Assembly: GCA_002424845.1 (NCBI GenBank)
Contig: DILD01000025.1
Coordinates: 1-19,221, forward strand
From: Thiobacillus denitrificans
GTDB lineage: Bacteria > Pseudomonadota > Gammaproteobacteria > Burkholderiales > Thiobacillaceae
Reading direction: 5' to 3'
DNA length: 19,221 bases
How positions within the stretch are numbered: the first letter of the stretch is position 1; each line of letters starts with the position of its first letter. Under the pieces are notes generated by a model. The model was not told where the DNA came from. It saw only the letters and a list, made by a program, of their open reading frames with translations, and did no database searches. The position numbers were made by a program, and so were the translations under genes. This document shows positions 5,840 through 13,968 of the stretch, piece after piece.

Positions 5840-7216
5840 TCATCCGCCCCTGCCGGCCCAGCACAAGGCCGCACGCAGACCGCCTTGTGGCCGGTTTTCC
5901 AGCTTCAGCGTGGCGCCATGGAGCTGAGCGATGCGCTGAACGATGGCCAGCCCCAGCCCGCTGCCTTCCTGAGTGACGTCTCGCCCCCGGTAAAACCGCT
6001 CGGTCAGTCGCACGAGATCGGCTTCCGGAACGCCGGGGCCGTCGTCTTCCACTTCCAGGCAAAGCCCATTCCCGTCACGGCGGATGGCCAGATTCACCTG
6101 GCTGCTTTCCGGCGTGTAACGCAGGGCGTTGTCCAGCAGGTTGCGCAAGCCTACCGCGATCAGATCGGCATCGCCCTGAACAGACACGGCTTCGCCTGCG
6201 TGCCAGCTCACCCGTCCGCCGTTCGCGCTTTCCGGCAGTTCTCCCACCACCTGGCTTGCCACGGCATTGAGGTCGATGGGCTGGCTTTCGCTCAGCCCGG
6301 TCAAGGGATCGAGGCGCGCCAGGCGCAGGAGTTGCTCCACCAGCCGGGTGGCGCGCTGCGTGCCCGCGACGACCTGACCGAGTGCGTGCTGGCGGCTTTC
6401 GTCAGCGGTCGTGGCCTGCGCAACCTGCGCCTGCATCTGGATCGCAGCCAGAGGCGTGCGCAATTCATGCGCGGCGTCGGCGGTGAATCGGCGCTCGTTT
6501 TCGAGCGTGCGTCCCAGGCGTTCCAGCAGGATATTCAGCGACTGCACCAGGGGCAGCACCTCGCGCGGCAGGGTGTCGGTCTGCAGCGGCGAGAGATTGC
6601 TGGCACTGCGAGCCGATACGGTGATGGCTAAATCGACCAGCGGACGCAGTGCGCGGCCGACCAGAAGATAGATCAAGACGGCCAGCAAGGGCAGGGCGAT
6701 CAGCAGGGGCGTGGCCATGCGCAGGGCAATGTAGCTTGCGATCTCGTCACGGATGCTTTGCGATTGCGCCACCTCAACGCGCAGCAGGCCTTTGGGGTCG
6801 TCCGTCACCAGCACGCGCCAACTCATTTTTCCATCTTTCAGGTTGTGATAACCCGTTAGCCCATGTTCCAGCAGGGGCGGCGGATTGGGCGAGGACAGCA
6901 GGGGTTTTCCTTCCGCACTATAGATGCGGAACTGCAGCTTTTGCTCGTAGGGATGCAGATCGTCGTCGAACATGGTATCGAGCGCATCGAGTTCGCCCCC
7001 GTCTTCCTCGATCAGTTCATGCCGGGTTTGGGCCAGCAGCAGCCGCGCGGACTGGGCAAGTTGCGCATCGAGCAATTCCTCGGCTTCGTGCAGGGCATCG
7101 TGGTAGCTCCACCAGGCCGCGGTCGACCAGACAGCACCGGTGGCCGCGAGCAGCATGACAAGCAGTCGGGCGCGCAGCGAAGCCGGTCTCAGTGCGCGTT
7201 TGATCCGGGTTCTCAC
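5840..7216 (-). CDS. qseC: Sensor histidine kinase, QseC/PmrB type
   Basis: A 458-residue membrane sensor kinase. A first membrane helix (about residues 17-36) and a second (about 168-187) bracket a periplasmic domain of about 130 residues, followed by a HAMP-like region. The phospho-acceptor is His250 in FTADAAHELRTPLAAI. LRNLLDNALRYTP is the N-box, DDGPGVPEADL the G1 region and GSGLGLAIVQRIA the G2 region. Its GTG start overlaps the response-regulator stop by 4 bp (GTGA), so the two are co-translated. QseC, PmrB and TctE-type kinases share this architecture; the signal (metal, oxidised protein or other) cannot be read from sequence. The symbol marks the family only. The HPYEQKLQFRIY segment in the sensor domain resembles QseC. 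Confidence 0.85.
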   Translation of the reverse strand: MRTRIKRALRPASLRARLLVMLLAATGAVWSTAAWWSYHDALHEAEELLDAQLAQSARLLLAQTRHELIEEDGGELDALDTMFDDDLHPYEQKLQFRIYSAEGKPLLSSPNPPPLLEHGLTGYHNLKDGKMSWRVLVTDDPKGLLRVEVAQSQSIRDEIASYIALRMATPLLIALPLLAVLIYLLVGRALRPLVDLAITVSARSASNLSPLQTDTLPREVLPLVQSLNILLERLGRTLENERRFTADAAHELRTPLAAIQMQAQVAQATTADESRQHALGQVVAGTQRATRLVEQLLRLARLDPLTGLSESQPIDLNAVASQVVGELPESANGGRVSWHAGEAVSVQGDADLIAVGLRNLLDNALRYTPESSQVNLAIRRDGNGLCLEVEDDGPGVPEADLVRLTERFYRGRDVTQEGSGLGLAIVQRIAQLHGATLKLENRPQGGLRAALCWAGRGG

Positions 7217-7875
7217 GTGGTTTCTCCCATGACATAGCCGAGGCCGCGTACCGTGGTGATGAGGTCGCTGCCGATTTTCTTGCGCAGGTGGTGGATATAG
7301 ACTTCGACCGCATTGCTCTCAATTTCCTCGCCCCAGGCGTACAGACTGGTTTCCAGTTCCTGGCGCGAGCGGATCCGTCCCTTGTGGCTCAACAGATCGT
7401 GGAGCAGGGCGTATTCGCGTGCGGAGAGGGTAATGGGCTTGCCCGCCAGGGTGACGCGCCGCCCTGATGGGTCAAGGGTCAGCTCGCCCAAGGCAAGCAA
7501 CGGTACGGCTTCGCCGCTGGCGCGTCGCAACAGGGCACGCAAGCGGGCCTGCAGTTCGGTTAGATCGATCGGTTTCAGCAGGTAATCATCGGCCCCCATA
7601 TCGAGGCCTTTTATCTTGTCCGATACCGTGTCACGGGCGGTAAGAATGAGAACCGGCGTGCGCTTGCCGCGTGCGCGCAGTTCCTTCAGCACGCTCAAGC
7701 CATCGCGTCTGGGCAGGCCGAGGTCGAGGATGCAGGCGCTGTATTCCTCGGTCAGCAAGGCCAGATGCGCCGATTCACCGTCGCGCACCCAGTCGACACT
7801 GTAGCCATCCAGCACCAGACCGGCCCGTATTCCATCGCCCAACAGGGTGTCGTCTTCCACCAGCAGCAAACGCAT
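7213..7875 (-). CDS. qseB: OmpR-family response regulator, QseB/PmrA type
   Basis: A 220-residue DNA-binding response regulator. The receiver domain (1-115) has the acidic pair Asp8/Asp9, phospho-acceptor Asp51 in ILDLGLPRRDG, Thr79 and Lys101 in LLKPIDL. The winged-helix domain (about 125-218) carries LSAREYALLHDLLSHKGRI and the recognition region ESNAVEVYIHHLRKKIG, close to QseB and PmrA, whose targets are YTTAAK direct repeats. A GGGAG stands about 5 nt before the ATG. Two matching boxes lie upstream of the Cys-repeat gene. Its own upstream region shows only one half-site (CTTAAC on the coding strand), so autoregulation is uncertain. Confidence 0.9.
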   Translation of the reverse strand: MRLLLVEDDTLLGDGIRAGLVLDGYSVDWVRDGESAHLALLTEEYSACILDLGLPRRDGLSVLKELRARGKRTPVLILTARDTVSDKIKGLDMGADDYLLKPIDLTELQARLRALLRRASGEAVPLLALGELTLDPSGRRVTLAGKPITLSAREYALLHDLLSHKGRIRSRQELETSLYAWGEEIESNAVEVYIHHLRKKIGSDLITTVRGLGYVMGETT

Positions 7876-7947
7876 GCAGTCTCCCGCCCGTTAAGTTTGT
7901 TTTTTCTCGTTGATTATTGCATTCATTGGTTGATGCATTGCGCCGGG

Positions 7948-8616
7948 TTATTTTGATTCAGTGTCCTGGCGATAGGCGCTTGCCAGCGATTCATCCACCA
8001 TCTGCTTCAGGGATTCGTAGCCAAAGCTCGGCAGCGGTTTGCCGTTGACGAAAAATTCCGGGGTTTGGGTCACGTTCAGCGTTCGTGCATCCTCCCGATC
8101 CTGGGCAATCAACCGGGCAATCTCCGGCGCATTCATATCGCTGCGCAGTTGCTCCAGATCCAGACCGAGTCCTTCAATATGCGGCCAAATGCGCTCGGGC
8201 TGCACGGCATGGTGGATGACCCAGTCCGACTGTACCGCCAGCAGGGCCTCCAGGGTTTCCCAGTATTTCCCCTGCTTTGCGGAGGCCTCAAGCAAGGCCA
8301 CTGCGTAATCGGCGTTCTGATGAAACGGTGCATAGCGCAGAACCAAACGAATCTTCTCCGGATGGGCGGAGAGCAGGTCTTTGACGAATGGATAAAAGAG
8401 CCGGCAGGTTTCGCATGCCGGATCGAGAAACTCCACAATCACGACCCTGGCATCGGGCTGTCCGAGTGTCTGCGAATGTGCCCGGACCAGAGCCGACCGG
8501 TTTGCCTGGGCGAGCTGAGCGGTCTGCTCATTCTTTTCGGCCCCATAGAAGAGGACGCCCGCCACGAAAGCCAGCAGCAGGATCCCGGCAGCGGAAATAA
8601 ACAGCGGTTTTTTCAT
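7948..8616 (-). CDS. DsbA-like periplasmic thiol oxidoreductase (thioredoxin fold)
   Basis: A 222-residue protein with an N-terminal membrane anchor or signal (MKKPLFISAAGILLLAFVAG, then V and L). Its thioredoxin/DsbA-like domain has the active site CETC at residues 68-71 in EFLDPACETCRLFYPF, and the cis-Pro loop TQTPEFFVNGKPL near the C-terminus. The helical insertion between them is typical of DsbA/BdbD proteins. The start at 8616 overlaps the DsbB stop as ATGA, so the two form a translationally coupled oxidant pair: DsbB re-oxidises this protein, which in turn introduces disulfides in the periplasm. In-frame codons upstream to 8730 lie inside dsbB and are not used. It may instead serve particular clients, since housekeeping dsbA is normally separate. 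Confidence 0.88.
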   Translation of the reverse strand: MKKPLFISAAGILLLAFVAGVLFYGAEKNEQTAQLAQANRSALVRAHSQTLGQPDARVVIVEFLDPACETCRLFYPFVKDLLSAHPEKIRLVLRYAPFHQNADYAVALLEASAKQGKYWETLEALLAVQSDWVIHHAVQPERIWPHIEGLGLDLEQLRSDMNAPEIARLIAQDREDARTLNVTQTPEFFVNGKPLPSFGYESLKQMVDESLASAYRQDTESK

Positions 8617-9050
8617 TTCGAAACTTTCAGATGGGTCAGCAGGAGCATCGCGATGATGAGAGAAAATGCCAGCAGGGAGAGCATCGGCAAAGTCAGAAAG
8701 CCGAACCAGATGACTTGTTCCACCGAGCATGGCACCCCTTGGCTACAGGGCGTAAGGCGTTCCGGTATCAGTCCGCTGGCCACCGCCCAATGAAACGCAG
8801 CCAGTAGCCAGCCAGTCACGGCCAGAGGCAGCGCGTAGCGAACGACCCGACGGTCGAATGGAAACAAGCCCGCTGCCAGAATCAAAACCAGGGGAAACAT
8901 GCAGATACGTTGATACCAGCACAGCACGCAGGGCGTATGGCCCATGATCTCGCCTAGAAACAGGGCCGCTAGCGTAGATACCGCGGCGCTTAGCCAAGCG
9001 ATGAATATCAAGGTCCAGCCAATATCGTTCGAGGGGTGGGTGGCGTTCAT
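8613..9050 (-). CDS. dsbB: Disulfide bond formation protein DsbB/BdbC family
   Basis: A 145-residue inner-membrane quinone-linked oxidase of DsbA-type proteins. It has four hydrophobic segments (about residues 11-32, 48-62, 70-90 and 112-138). The first periplasmic loop carries the CVLC pair (Cys41/Cys44) in CVLCWYQRICMFP, and the second carries Cys102 and Cys108. Both pairs are needed for electron transfer to quinone, and both are present. The ATG at 9050 was preferred to a TTG two codons upstream. No strong ribosome binding site is seen. It overlaps the downstream dsbA-like gene by 4 bp. A MarR gene lies 90 bp upstream on the same strand and may be co-transcribed. Confidence 0.9.
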   Translation of the reverse strand: MNATHPSNDIGWTLIFIAWLSAAVSTLAALFLGEIMGHTPCVLCWYQRICMFPLVLILAAGLFPFDRRVVRYALPLAVTGWLLAAFHWAVASGLIPERLTPCSQGVPCSVEQVIWFGFLTLPMLSLLAFSLIIAMLLLTHLKVSK

Positions 9051-9139
9051 CGGCAAGATGATATGTCAGGGCGGGCGATTGCGTGGGTTCGAACTGGGCA
9101 CCTGCTTTTTTCTTGAAGCGCAACCATCGACCAGTCTGG

Positions 9140-9613
9140 TCATTTCACCAGATTGGATAAGGGCTCGTTGGCAGCACTTCGATCCAGCAAGTTCATTTGT
9201 TTGATCAGGTTGTCCAGGCCTTGGTCCAGCTTGATCAACGCATCCTCAGGCATTTTTTCCAGCGCATCGACTACGAGACCGGTCAGCGGCCGCGGCGCAC
9301 GTGCAACGGTGTCTCTGCCTTTATCCGTCAAGCGTAGGCGCACCACCCGCCGGTCCTCCTCGCCGCGCAGACGCTCCACCAGTCCAGACCGGGCAAGTTT
9401 GTCGAGCAGATTGCTGGCTGTGGAGACGTGTACAGACAGCGCCTGGCCCAATTGCGACACCGTGATGTCCGGTGTGTCGGCGATGGTCGCCAGCATCCAC
9501 ACCTGCGTCCCTCCAATTCCGCAAGTTGCTTCCAGTGCACGTGAGTGCTGGCGCACGGCGCCGATAATGAGGCGGAATTTTTGCAGGGTTTCTAAAACAG
9601 GTGACGAGGTCAT
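9140..9613 (-). CDS. MarR-family transcriptional regulator, divergent to the sucrose cluster
   Basis: A 157-residue winged-helix regulator. VSQLGQALSVHVSTASNLLD is the helix-turn-helix (about residues 60-80). The wing ends in LRGEEDRRVVRLRLTDKGRD, a classic MarR signature with the DxR motif. Flanking helices form the dimer domain. The ATG at 9613 gives a normal MarR length; a TTG-started extension to 9715 adds 34 residues with no family resemblance. It is transcribed away from the fructokinase-sucrose cluster. As I recall, a MarR-type repressor named SucR controls the equivalent sucrose operon in Methylomicrobium, so the same role is likely. It could equally regulate the dsbB-dsbA pair downstream on its own strand. 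Confidence 0.88.
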   Translation of the reverse strand: MTSSPVLETLQKFRLIIGAVRQHSRALEATCGIGGTQVWMLATIADTPDITVSQLGQALSVHVSTASNLLDKLARSGLVERLRGEEDRRVVRLRLTDKGRDTVARAPRPLTGLVVDALEKMPEDALIKLDQGLDNLIKQMNLLDRSAANEPLSNLVK

Positions 9614-9717
9614 GAAATGGGTCTGGCTGCGTGATGGGAGGGCGGTCGGCGTCGCCCGGAAAATTCCGGCAATCGTAACGGGTGGCGCCTGAGCCGGCTT
9701 AATGTTATTATGCAATA

Positions 9718-9736
9718 ATATTATTTATAATAATAT
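9718..9736. promoter_or_regulatory. AT-rich inverted repeat, candidate MarR operator overlapping a -10-like hexamer
   Basis: ATATTATT (9718-9725), spacer TAT, AATAATAT (9729-9736) is a perfect inverted repeat with 8-bp arms in the MarR/fructokinase intergenic region. A -10-like TATAAT (9726-9731) lies inside it and TATACT (9734-9739) overlaps its end. No good -35 is seen. MarR proteins bind palindromes of this size, so binding here would control both directions. Confidence 0.5.
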
Positions 9737-9765
9737 ACTAATTAAAACCTGTTTTGCACGAAGCC

Positions 9766-9807
9766 AAGGCTTCATCTGGCAGAGAGAAGGCTTCATCTGG
9801 CAGAGAG
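9766..9807 (+). repeat. Perfect 21-bp tandem duplication in the fructokinase leader
   Basis: AAGGCTTCATCTGGCAGAGAG occurs at 9766-9786 and again, identical, at 9787-9807. The first copy overlaps a short palindrome GAAGCC-AA-GGCTTC (9760-9773). It sits between the candidate operator and the fructokinase start, probably in the transcribed leader. Confidence 0.9.
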
Positions 9808-9899
9808 AAAATCATTATTTTCAAATGGATACAACGGGTTCTTGATTTTTGTCACCCCGCCGAGAGGATGGCGGCGACAGCGCCAGGGAGCACGCTGGA

Positions 9900-10931
9900 A
9901 TGACACCCGAGGCATCTCTGTCAGACATGGTTGAAACAACGGTACATCCTCTCCCTTATTCCCTATCGAAGTCACGGCATTCCACTATCCTGTTGTTTGG
10001 GGAAGTGTTGATGGACTGCTTCCCGGATCGGGAAGTCCAGGGCGGTGCTCCTTTCAACGTTGCGCATCATTTGCGTGGGCTGGGCGAAAGGGTAGGGGTG
10101 GTTCCGGTGCTGGTTACCCGTATCGGCAAGGATGAATATGGCCACCGCCTGCTCGATGCGATGCAGTCGGCTGGATTGACGATCGATGGCGTGCAACTGG
10201 ATAGCCTGCATCCCACCGGCAAGGTTCGGATCGATCTGGAAGCCGACGGCCAGGGCCATCGTTTCGAGATTGCACCCGGCCAGGCCTGGGATTTCATTCA
10301 TGCCGACATGGCGCGTCTGGTCGGTCTGTCAAGCCGACCGGAATGGCTTTATTTCGGTACGCTGGCACAACGTTCAGCCGTTCGTCCGATTGCCCGCCCG
10401 GTTGCGCATCCGGCCTTGCGTGCGCTATTGCAGACCACCCACGCCAAGGGGTTTCTCGACATCAACCTGCGCGACCCCTGGGTGCGCAAGGACGTGTTGC
10501 GCTGGTCATTGGGCAAGGCGGAAATCGTCAAGATGAACGAAGAGGAGTTGCTCCGTGTCGCCCACATGATGGGGCTGGGCAGCGCCTCGCAAACCGTGCT
10601 CGGCAAGCGCCTGCTTCATGCCTTCGGCATCCGGCAATTGCTCGTTACCGAAGGCAGGAACGGCGCCTGGCTGCTACAAAACGATGGCACCCATCACCAC
10701 ACCGGGCCGACAGAACCGCTCGTCGATGTGGTCGATAGCGTGGGCGCCGGCGATGGTTTCGCAGCGGTTTTCCTGCTGGGGCTGACCCAGGGCTGGCCGG
10801 CAGAACAAACCCTGGATCGCGCCCACCGCTTTGCCGGAGAGATCTGCCGCCTGCGTGGCGCGATTCCGGACAGTGACAGTTTCTACCAGCCGTTCATTAC
10901 GGAATGGCTGCTTGCGGGAAGGCCGACATGA
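9900..10931 (+). CDS. fruK: Fructokinase, PfkB (ribokinase) family
   Basis: A 343-residue sugar kinase, ATP + fructose to fructose-6-phosphate. After about 35 residues the fold begins at ILLFGEVLMDCFPD, followed by the substrate motif GGAPFNVAHHLRGLG. The C-terminal PfkB signature DSVGAGDGFAAVFLLGL holds the catalytic base Asp285 and the anion hole. ATG 9900 is preceded by GGGAG at 9 nt; a TTG at 9849 and an ATG at 9927 are alternatives. The stop overlaps the sps start as ATGA. As first gene of the sucrose cluster it recycles fructose released by amylosucrase into the substrate of sucrose-phosphate synthase. The symbol follows usage for this cluster and does not imply 1-phosphofructokinase. 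Confidence 0.9.
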   Translation: MTPEASLSDMVETTVHPLPYSLSKSRHSTILLFGEVLMDCFPDREVQGGAPFNVAHHLRGLGERVGVVPVLVTRIGKDEYGHRLLDAMQSAGLTIDGVQLDSLHPTGKVRIDLEADGQGHRFEIAPGQAWDFIHADMARLVGLSSRPEWLYFGTLAQRSAVRPIARPVAHPALRALLQTTHAKGFLDINLRDPWVRKDVLRWSLGKAEIVKMNEEELLRVAHMMGLGSASQTVLGKRLLHAFGIRQLLVTEGRNGAWLLQNDGTHHHTGPTEPLVDVVDSVGAGDGFAAVFLLGLTQGWPAEQTLDRAHRFAGEICRLRGAIPDSDSFYQPFITEWLLAGRPT

Positions 10932-13072
10932 ATCCACTTCATATTCTGTTGCTGAGCGTGCATGGCCTGATTCGCGGCCGTGAACTCGAACTCGGGCGCG
11001 ATGCCGATACCGGCGGCCAGACCCTGTATGCAGTGGAGCTTGCGCGCGCTCTGGCGGAACTGCCGGGCGTCGCGCGGGTGGATTTGATGACCCGGCGCGT
11101 GGTGGATCCGCATGTCGCTTCCGCTTATGCCGAGCCCATCGAGGTGCTGGGTCCCAAGGCGCGCATCGTCCGCATTGATGCGGGGCCCGAGGAATATATC
11201 CGCAAGGAGGAACTATGGGACCACCTGGATTCCTTCGCCGACAACGCCCTGGCTTTTCTGCGCGCCGAAGGCCTCAATCCGGACATCGTCCACAGTCACT
11301 ATGCCGATGCCGGGTACGTCGGCACCCGTCTGGCCAACCTGCTTGGGGTGCCGCTGGTGCATACCGGTCATTCGCTGGGCCGGGTCAAGCGTCGCCGCCT
11401 GATCGCCTCCGGCGTGAAGCGCGACGTGATCGAGGCGCGCTATCACATGGCACGACGGGTGGAAGCGGAGGAACTGACCCTGGGCTCGGCCTCGCTGGTG
11501 ATCGCGTCCACGGCCAACGAGATCGAAGAACAGTACGGCCTGTACGACCACTATCAACCAGAGCAGATGCGGGTGATTCCGCCGGGCACCGACCTCAAGC
11601 GCTTCATGCCGCCGGATGGCAGCGAACAGCATGCGCCGATCGCCGCCGAGGTGGCGCGTTTTCTCAACGATCCGGCCAAGCCGATGATCCTGGCGGTGTC
11701 GCGTCCGGATGAGCGCAAGAACATCGCCACTTTGGTGCAGGCCTACGGTGAATCGGCGGAACTTCAGGAATGCGCCAACCTGGTGGTGGTGGCGGGCAAC
11801 CGCGACGACATCCGAGACCTCGACAACGGCGCCCAGAGTGTCCTCGGCGATCTGCTGCTGGATATCGACCGCTACGACCTGTACGGCAAAGTGGCCTATC
11901 CCAAGCATCATCGGCGCGACGAAGTGCCGGTGCTGTACCGGCTGGCGGCGGCATCGGGCGGCGTGTTCGTCAACCCGGCGCTGACCGAGCCCTTCGGTCT
12001 GACCCTGATCGAGGCGGCGGCCAGCGGCCTGCCCATCGTCGCCACTTCGGACGGCGGGCCGCAGGACATCATCGGCAACTGCCACAACGGCTACCTGATC
12101 GATCCGCTCAGCCCGGAGGACATGGCATCGTCCCTGTTGAAGGTGCTTCAGGACAAGAACAGCTGGATACATTTGGCGGAGGAGGGGCTGCGTGGCGTGC
12201 AGCAGCATTATGCCTGGCCTGCCCACGCCCGGACTTATCTGGCTGCAGTGAAACCGCTGCTGGAGGACCGACGCCCCACGCGCCAACCGCCATCGCGCCG
12301 CCCCGGGCTTTACCACGACCGCGCGATGTTCACGGACCTGGACCAGAATCTGCTGGGCGATCCGGAATCGCTGGCGGAGTTCGTCAGGGTGGTGCGCGAA
12401 CACCGCACCTGCGCGAGCTTCGGCGTAGCCACCGGGCGCTCGCTGGAGTCAGCACTCAAGGTCATGCGCCGCTACGGCATTCCGATGCCGGATGTGCTCA
12501 TTACCAGCCTTGGCGCCGAGATCCACTTCGCGCCGGAATACGCCATGGACCTGGCCTGGACCCGCCACATCGACCACCTCTGGACGCCGTCAACAGTGCG
12601 CGCCATTCTCGACGAGCTGCCGGGCTTGAAGCGTCAGCCCAAATCCGAGCAGAGCCGCTTCAAGATCAGTTACTACATCGACCCCCAGATCGCACCGTCG
12701 CTGGAGGAAATCAACCGCCTGCTGCATCAGGGCGACCAGACCGTCAACGTCACGCTGTCCTTCGGCCAGTTTCTCGATGTACTGCCCATCCGCGCTTCCA
12801 AGGGGTTTGCGGTGCGCTGGTTTGCCGATCAGTGGGGCGTGCCGCTGGAACAGATCCTGGTTGCCGGCGGTTCCGGCTCCGACGAGGACATGATGCGCGG
12901 CAATACCCTGGCGGTGGTGGTGGCCAATCGTCACAACGACGAGCTGCGCGCCCTGGCCGAGGTGGAGCGAATCTACTTCGCTCAGGCCGGTTATGCCCGG
13001 GGCATTCTGGAAGCGATCGAGCACTACGACTTCTATGGCAGCTGTCGGGTGCCGGCAAAGGAGGCGGTCTGA
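10928..13072 (+). CDS. sps: Sucrose-phosphate synthase with C-terminal SPP-like domain
   Basis: A 714-residue bidomain enzyme making sucrose-6-phosphate from UDP-glucose and fructose-6-phosphate in the cytoplasm. The N-terminal GT-B glycosyltransferase (family 4, about residues 1-450) shows DTGGQTLYAVELARALAELP, HSHYADAGYVG, HTGHSLGRVKR and the E-x7-E motif Glu354/Glu362 in LTEPFGLTLIEAAASG. The C-terminal HAD-like part (about 463-705) keeps the DLD motif (Asp470/Asp472). However, the usual Thr two residues on is Asn, and the last acidic motif reads GGSGSDED rather than GDSGND. It is therefore probably a non-catalytic domain, as in plant SPS. ATG 10928 follows GGGAAGG and overlaps fruK by 4 bp. 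The separate phosphatase gene follows at once. Confidence 0.95.
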   Translation: MNPLHILLLSVHGLIRGRELELGRDADTGGQTLYAVELARALAELPGVARVDLMTRRVVDPHVASAYAEPIEVLGPKARIVRIDAGPEEYIRKEELWDHLDSFADNALAFLRAEGLNPDIVHSHYADAGYVGTRLANLLGVPLVHTGHSLGRVKRRRLIASGVKRDVIEARYHMARRVEAEELTLGSASLVIASTANEIEEQYGLYDHYQPEQMRVIPPGTDLKRFMPPDGSEQHAPIAAEVARFLNDPAKPMILAVSRPDERKNIATLVQAYGESAELQECANLVVVAGNRDDIRDLDNGAQSVLGDLLLDIDRYDLYGKVAYPKHHRRDEVPVLYRLAAASGGVFVNPALTEPFGLTLIEAAASGLPIVATSDGGPQDIIGNCHNGYLIDPLSPEDMASSLLKVLQDKNSWIHLAEEGLRGVQQHYAWPAHARTYLAAVKPLLEDRRPTRQPPSRRPGLYHDRAMFTDLDQNLLGDPESLAEFVRVVREHRTCASFGVATGRSLESALKVMRRYGIPMPDVLITSLGAEIHFAPEYAMDLAWTRHIDHLWTPSTVRAILDELPGLKRQPKSEQSRFKISYYIDPQIAPSLEEINRLLHQGDQTVNVTLSFGQFLDVLPIRASKGFAVRWFADQWGVPLEQILVAGGSGSDEDMMRGNTLAVVVANRHNDELRALAEVERIYFAQAGYARGILEAIEHYDFYGSCRVPAKEAV

Positions 13073-13951
13073 ATGGACGCCCCCATCCTGCTCGCCACCG
13101 ACCTGGATCGAACCCTGCTGCCTAATGGCGGCCAGCCGGAATCGCCATTGGCGCGGCAACGCTTTCGCCGTCTGGCCGCGCGGCCGGAAGTCCGGCTCGC
13201 TTACGTGACCGGCCGCCATCGGGAATTGGTGGAGGCGGCGATGGTCGAATTCGAACTGCCCCGGCCCGATTTTGTCATCGCTGACGTGGGCACCAGCCTG
13301 TATGCCGTTGACGCCGACGACTGGCGACAGCTGCAGGGCTGGCAGCAGGCCATCGCGCTCGACTGGGGCGGCCGCAGTCGAGCGGAACTGGCTGCGATGG
13401 TGGGTGAAATCCCCGGCCTGCGCTTGCAGGAAACGGCCAAGCAAGGCGCCTGCAAACTGAGTTATTACGCTGCGCCGCTGGCCGACCCGGCCGAACTGCT
13501 GGGTTGCGTCAGGCAACGCCTCGAAGCCAGCGGCGCCCGCGTCAATCTGGTGTGGAGCGTCGATGAAACCACGGCAACCGGCCTCCTGGACGTGTTGCCC
13601 GCTTCCGCCAGCAAGCGCCATGCCTTGGAGTTTCTTCGCGCGCAGCTGGGTATTTCACTGAATCGCACCGTGTTCGCCGGCGACAGCGGCAACGACATGG
13701 AGGTGCTGGTCAGCGGCATTCCCTCGGTGCTGGTTGCCAATGCCCAGGAATCGGTTCGGGCCGAAGCCGCGGCGCAGGCCGATGCCGCAAACCTGTATCT
13801 CGCCCATGGCGGACTGCTCGGCATGAATGGAAATTACAGCGCCGGGATTCTCGAAGGCTTGGTCCATTTCATTCCAGAAGCGCGGGGCTGGTTGATGACG
13901 GCGGACGAAACGCCGGACGCTTCATCCCCAAGTCCGTCTGGTCAAATCTGA
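13073..13951 (+). CDS. spp: Sucrose-6-phosphate phosphatase (HAD superfamily IIB)
   Basis: A 292-residue Mg-dependent phosphatase that completes sucrose synthesis by removing phosphate from sucrose-6-phosphate. All HAD motifs are intact: LLATDLDRTLLP with nucleophile Asp10 and Asp12, YVTGRHRELV, the Lys of SASKRHALEFL, and FAGDSGNDMEVL with Asp204 and Asp208. The ATG abuts the sps stop. AAAGGAGG at 13057-13064 stands 8 nt before it, the best ribosome binding site in the cluster. The C-terminal 20 residues are Ser/Pro-rich and low in complexity. The intact motifs contrast with the degenerate SPP-like domain of the preceding synthase. Confidence 0.94.
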   Translation: MDAPILLATDLDRTLLPNGGQPESPLARQRFRRLAARPEVRLAYVTGRHRELVEAAMVEFELPRPDFVIADVGTSLYAVDADDWRQLQGWQQAIALDWGGRSRAELAAMVGEIPGLRLQETAKQGACKLSYYAAPLADPAELLGCVRQRLEASGARVNLVWSVDETTATGLLDVLPASASKRHALEFLRAQLGISLNRTVFAGDSGNDMEVLVSGIPSVLVANAQESVRAEAAAQADAANLYLAHGGLLGMNGNYSAGILEGLVHFIPEARGWLMTADETPDASSPSPSGQI

Positions 13952-13968
13952 ACGGCGGGAGATGAGTC

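Noticed and set aside
9849..9899. TTG-started extension of fructokinase
   Set aside because: It adds 17 residues without family resemblance. ATG 9900 has GGGAG at proper spacing.
11213..12403. Antisense open frame (396 codons) opposite sps
   Set aside because: Low-complexity His/Gln/Val-rich product and no start signals. The sense strand encodes clear glycosyltransferase motifs throughout.
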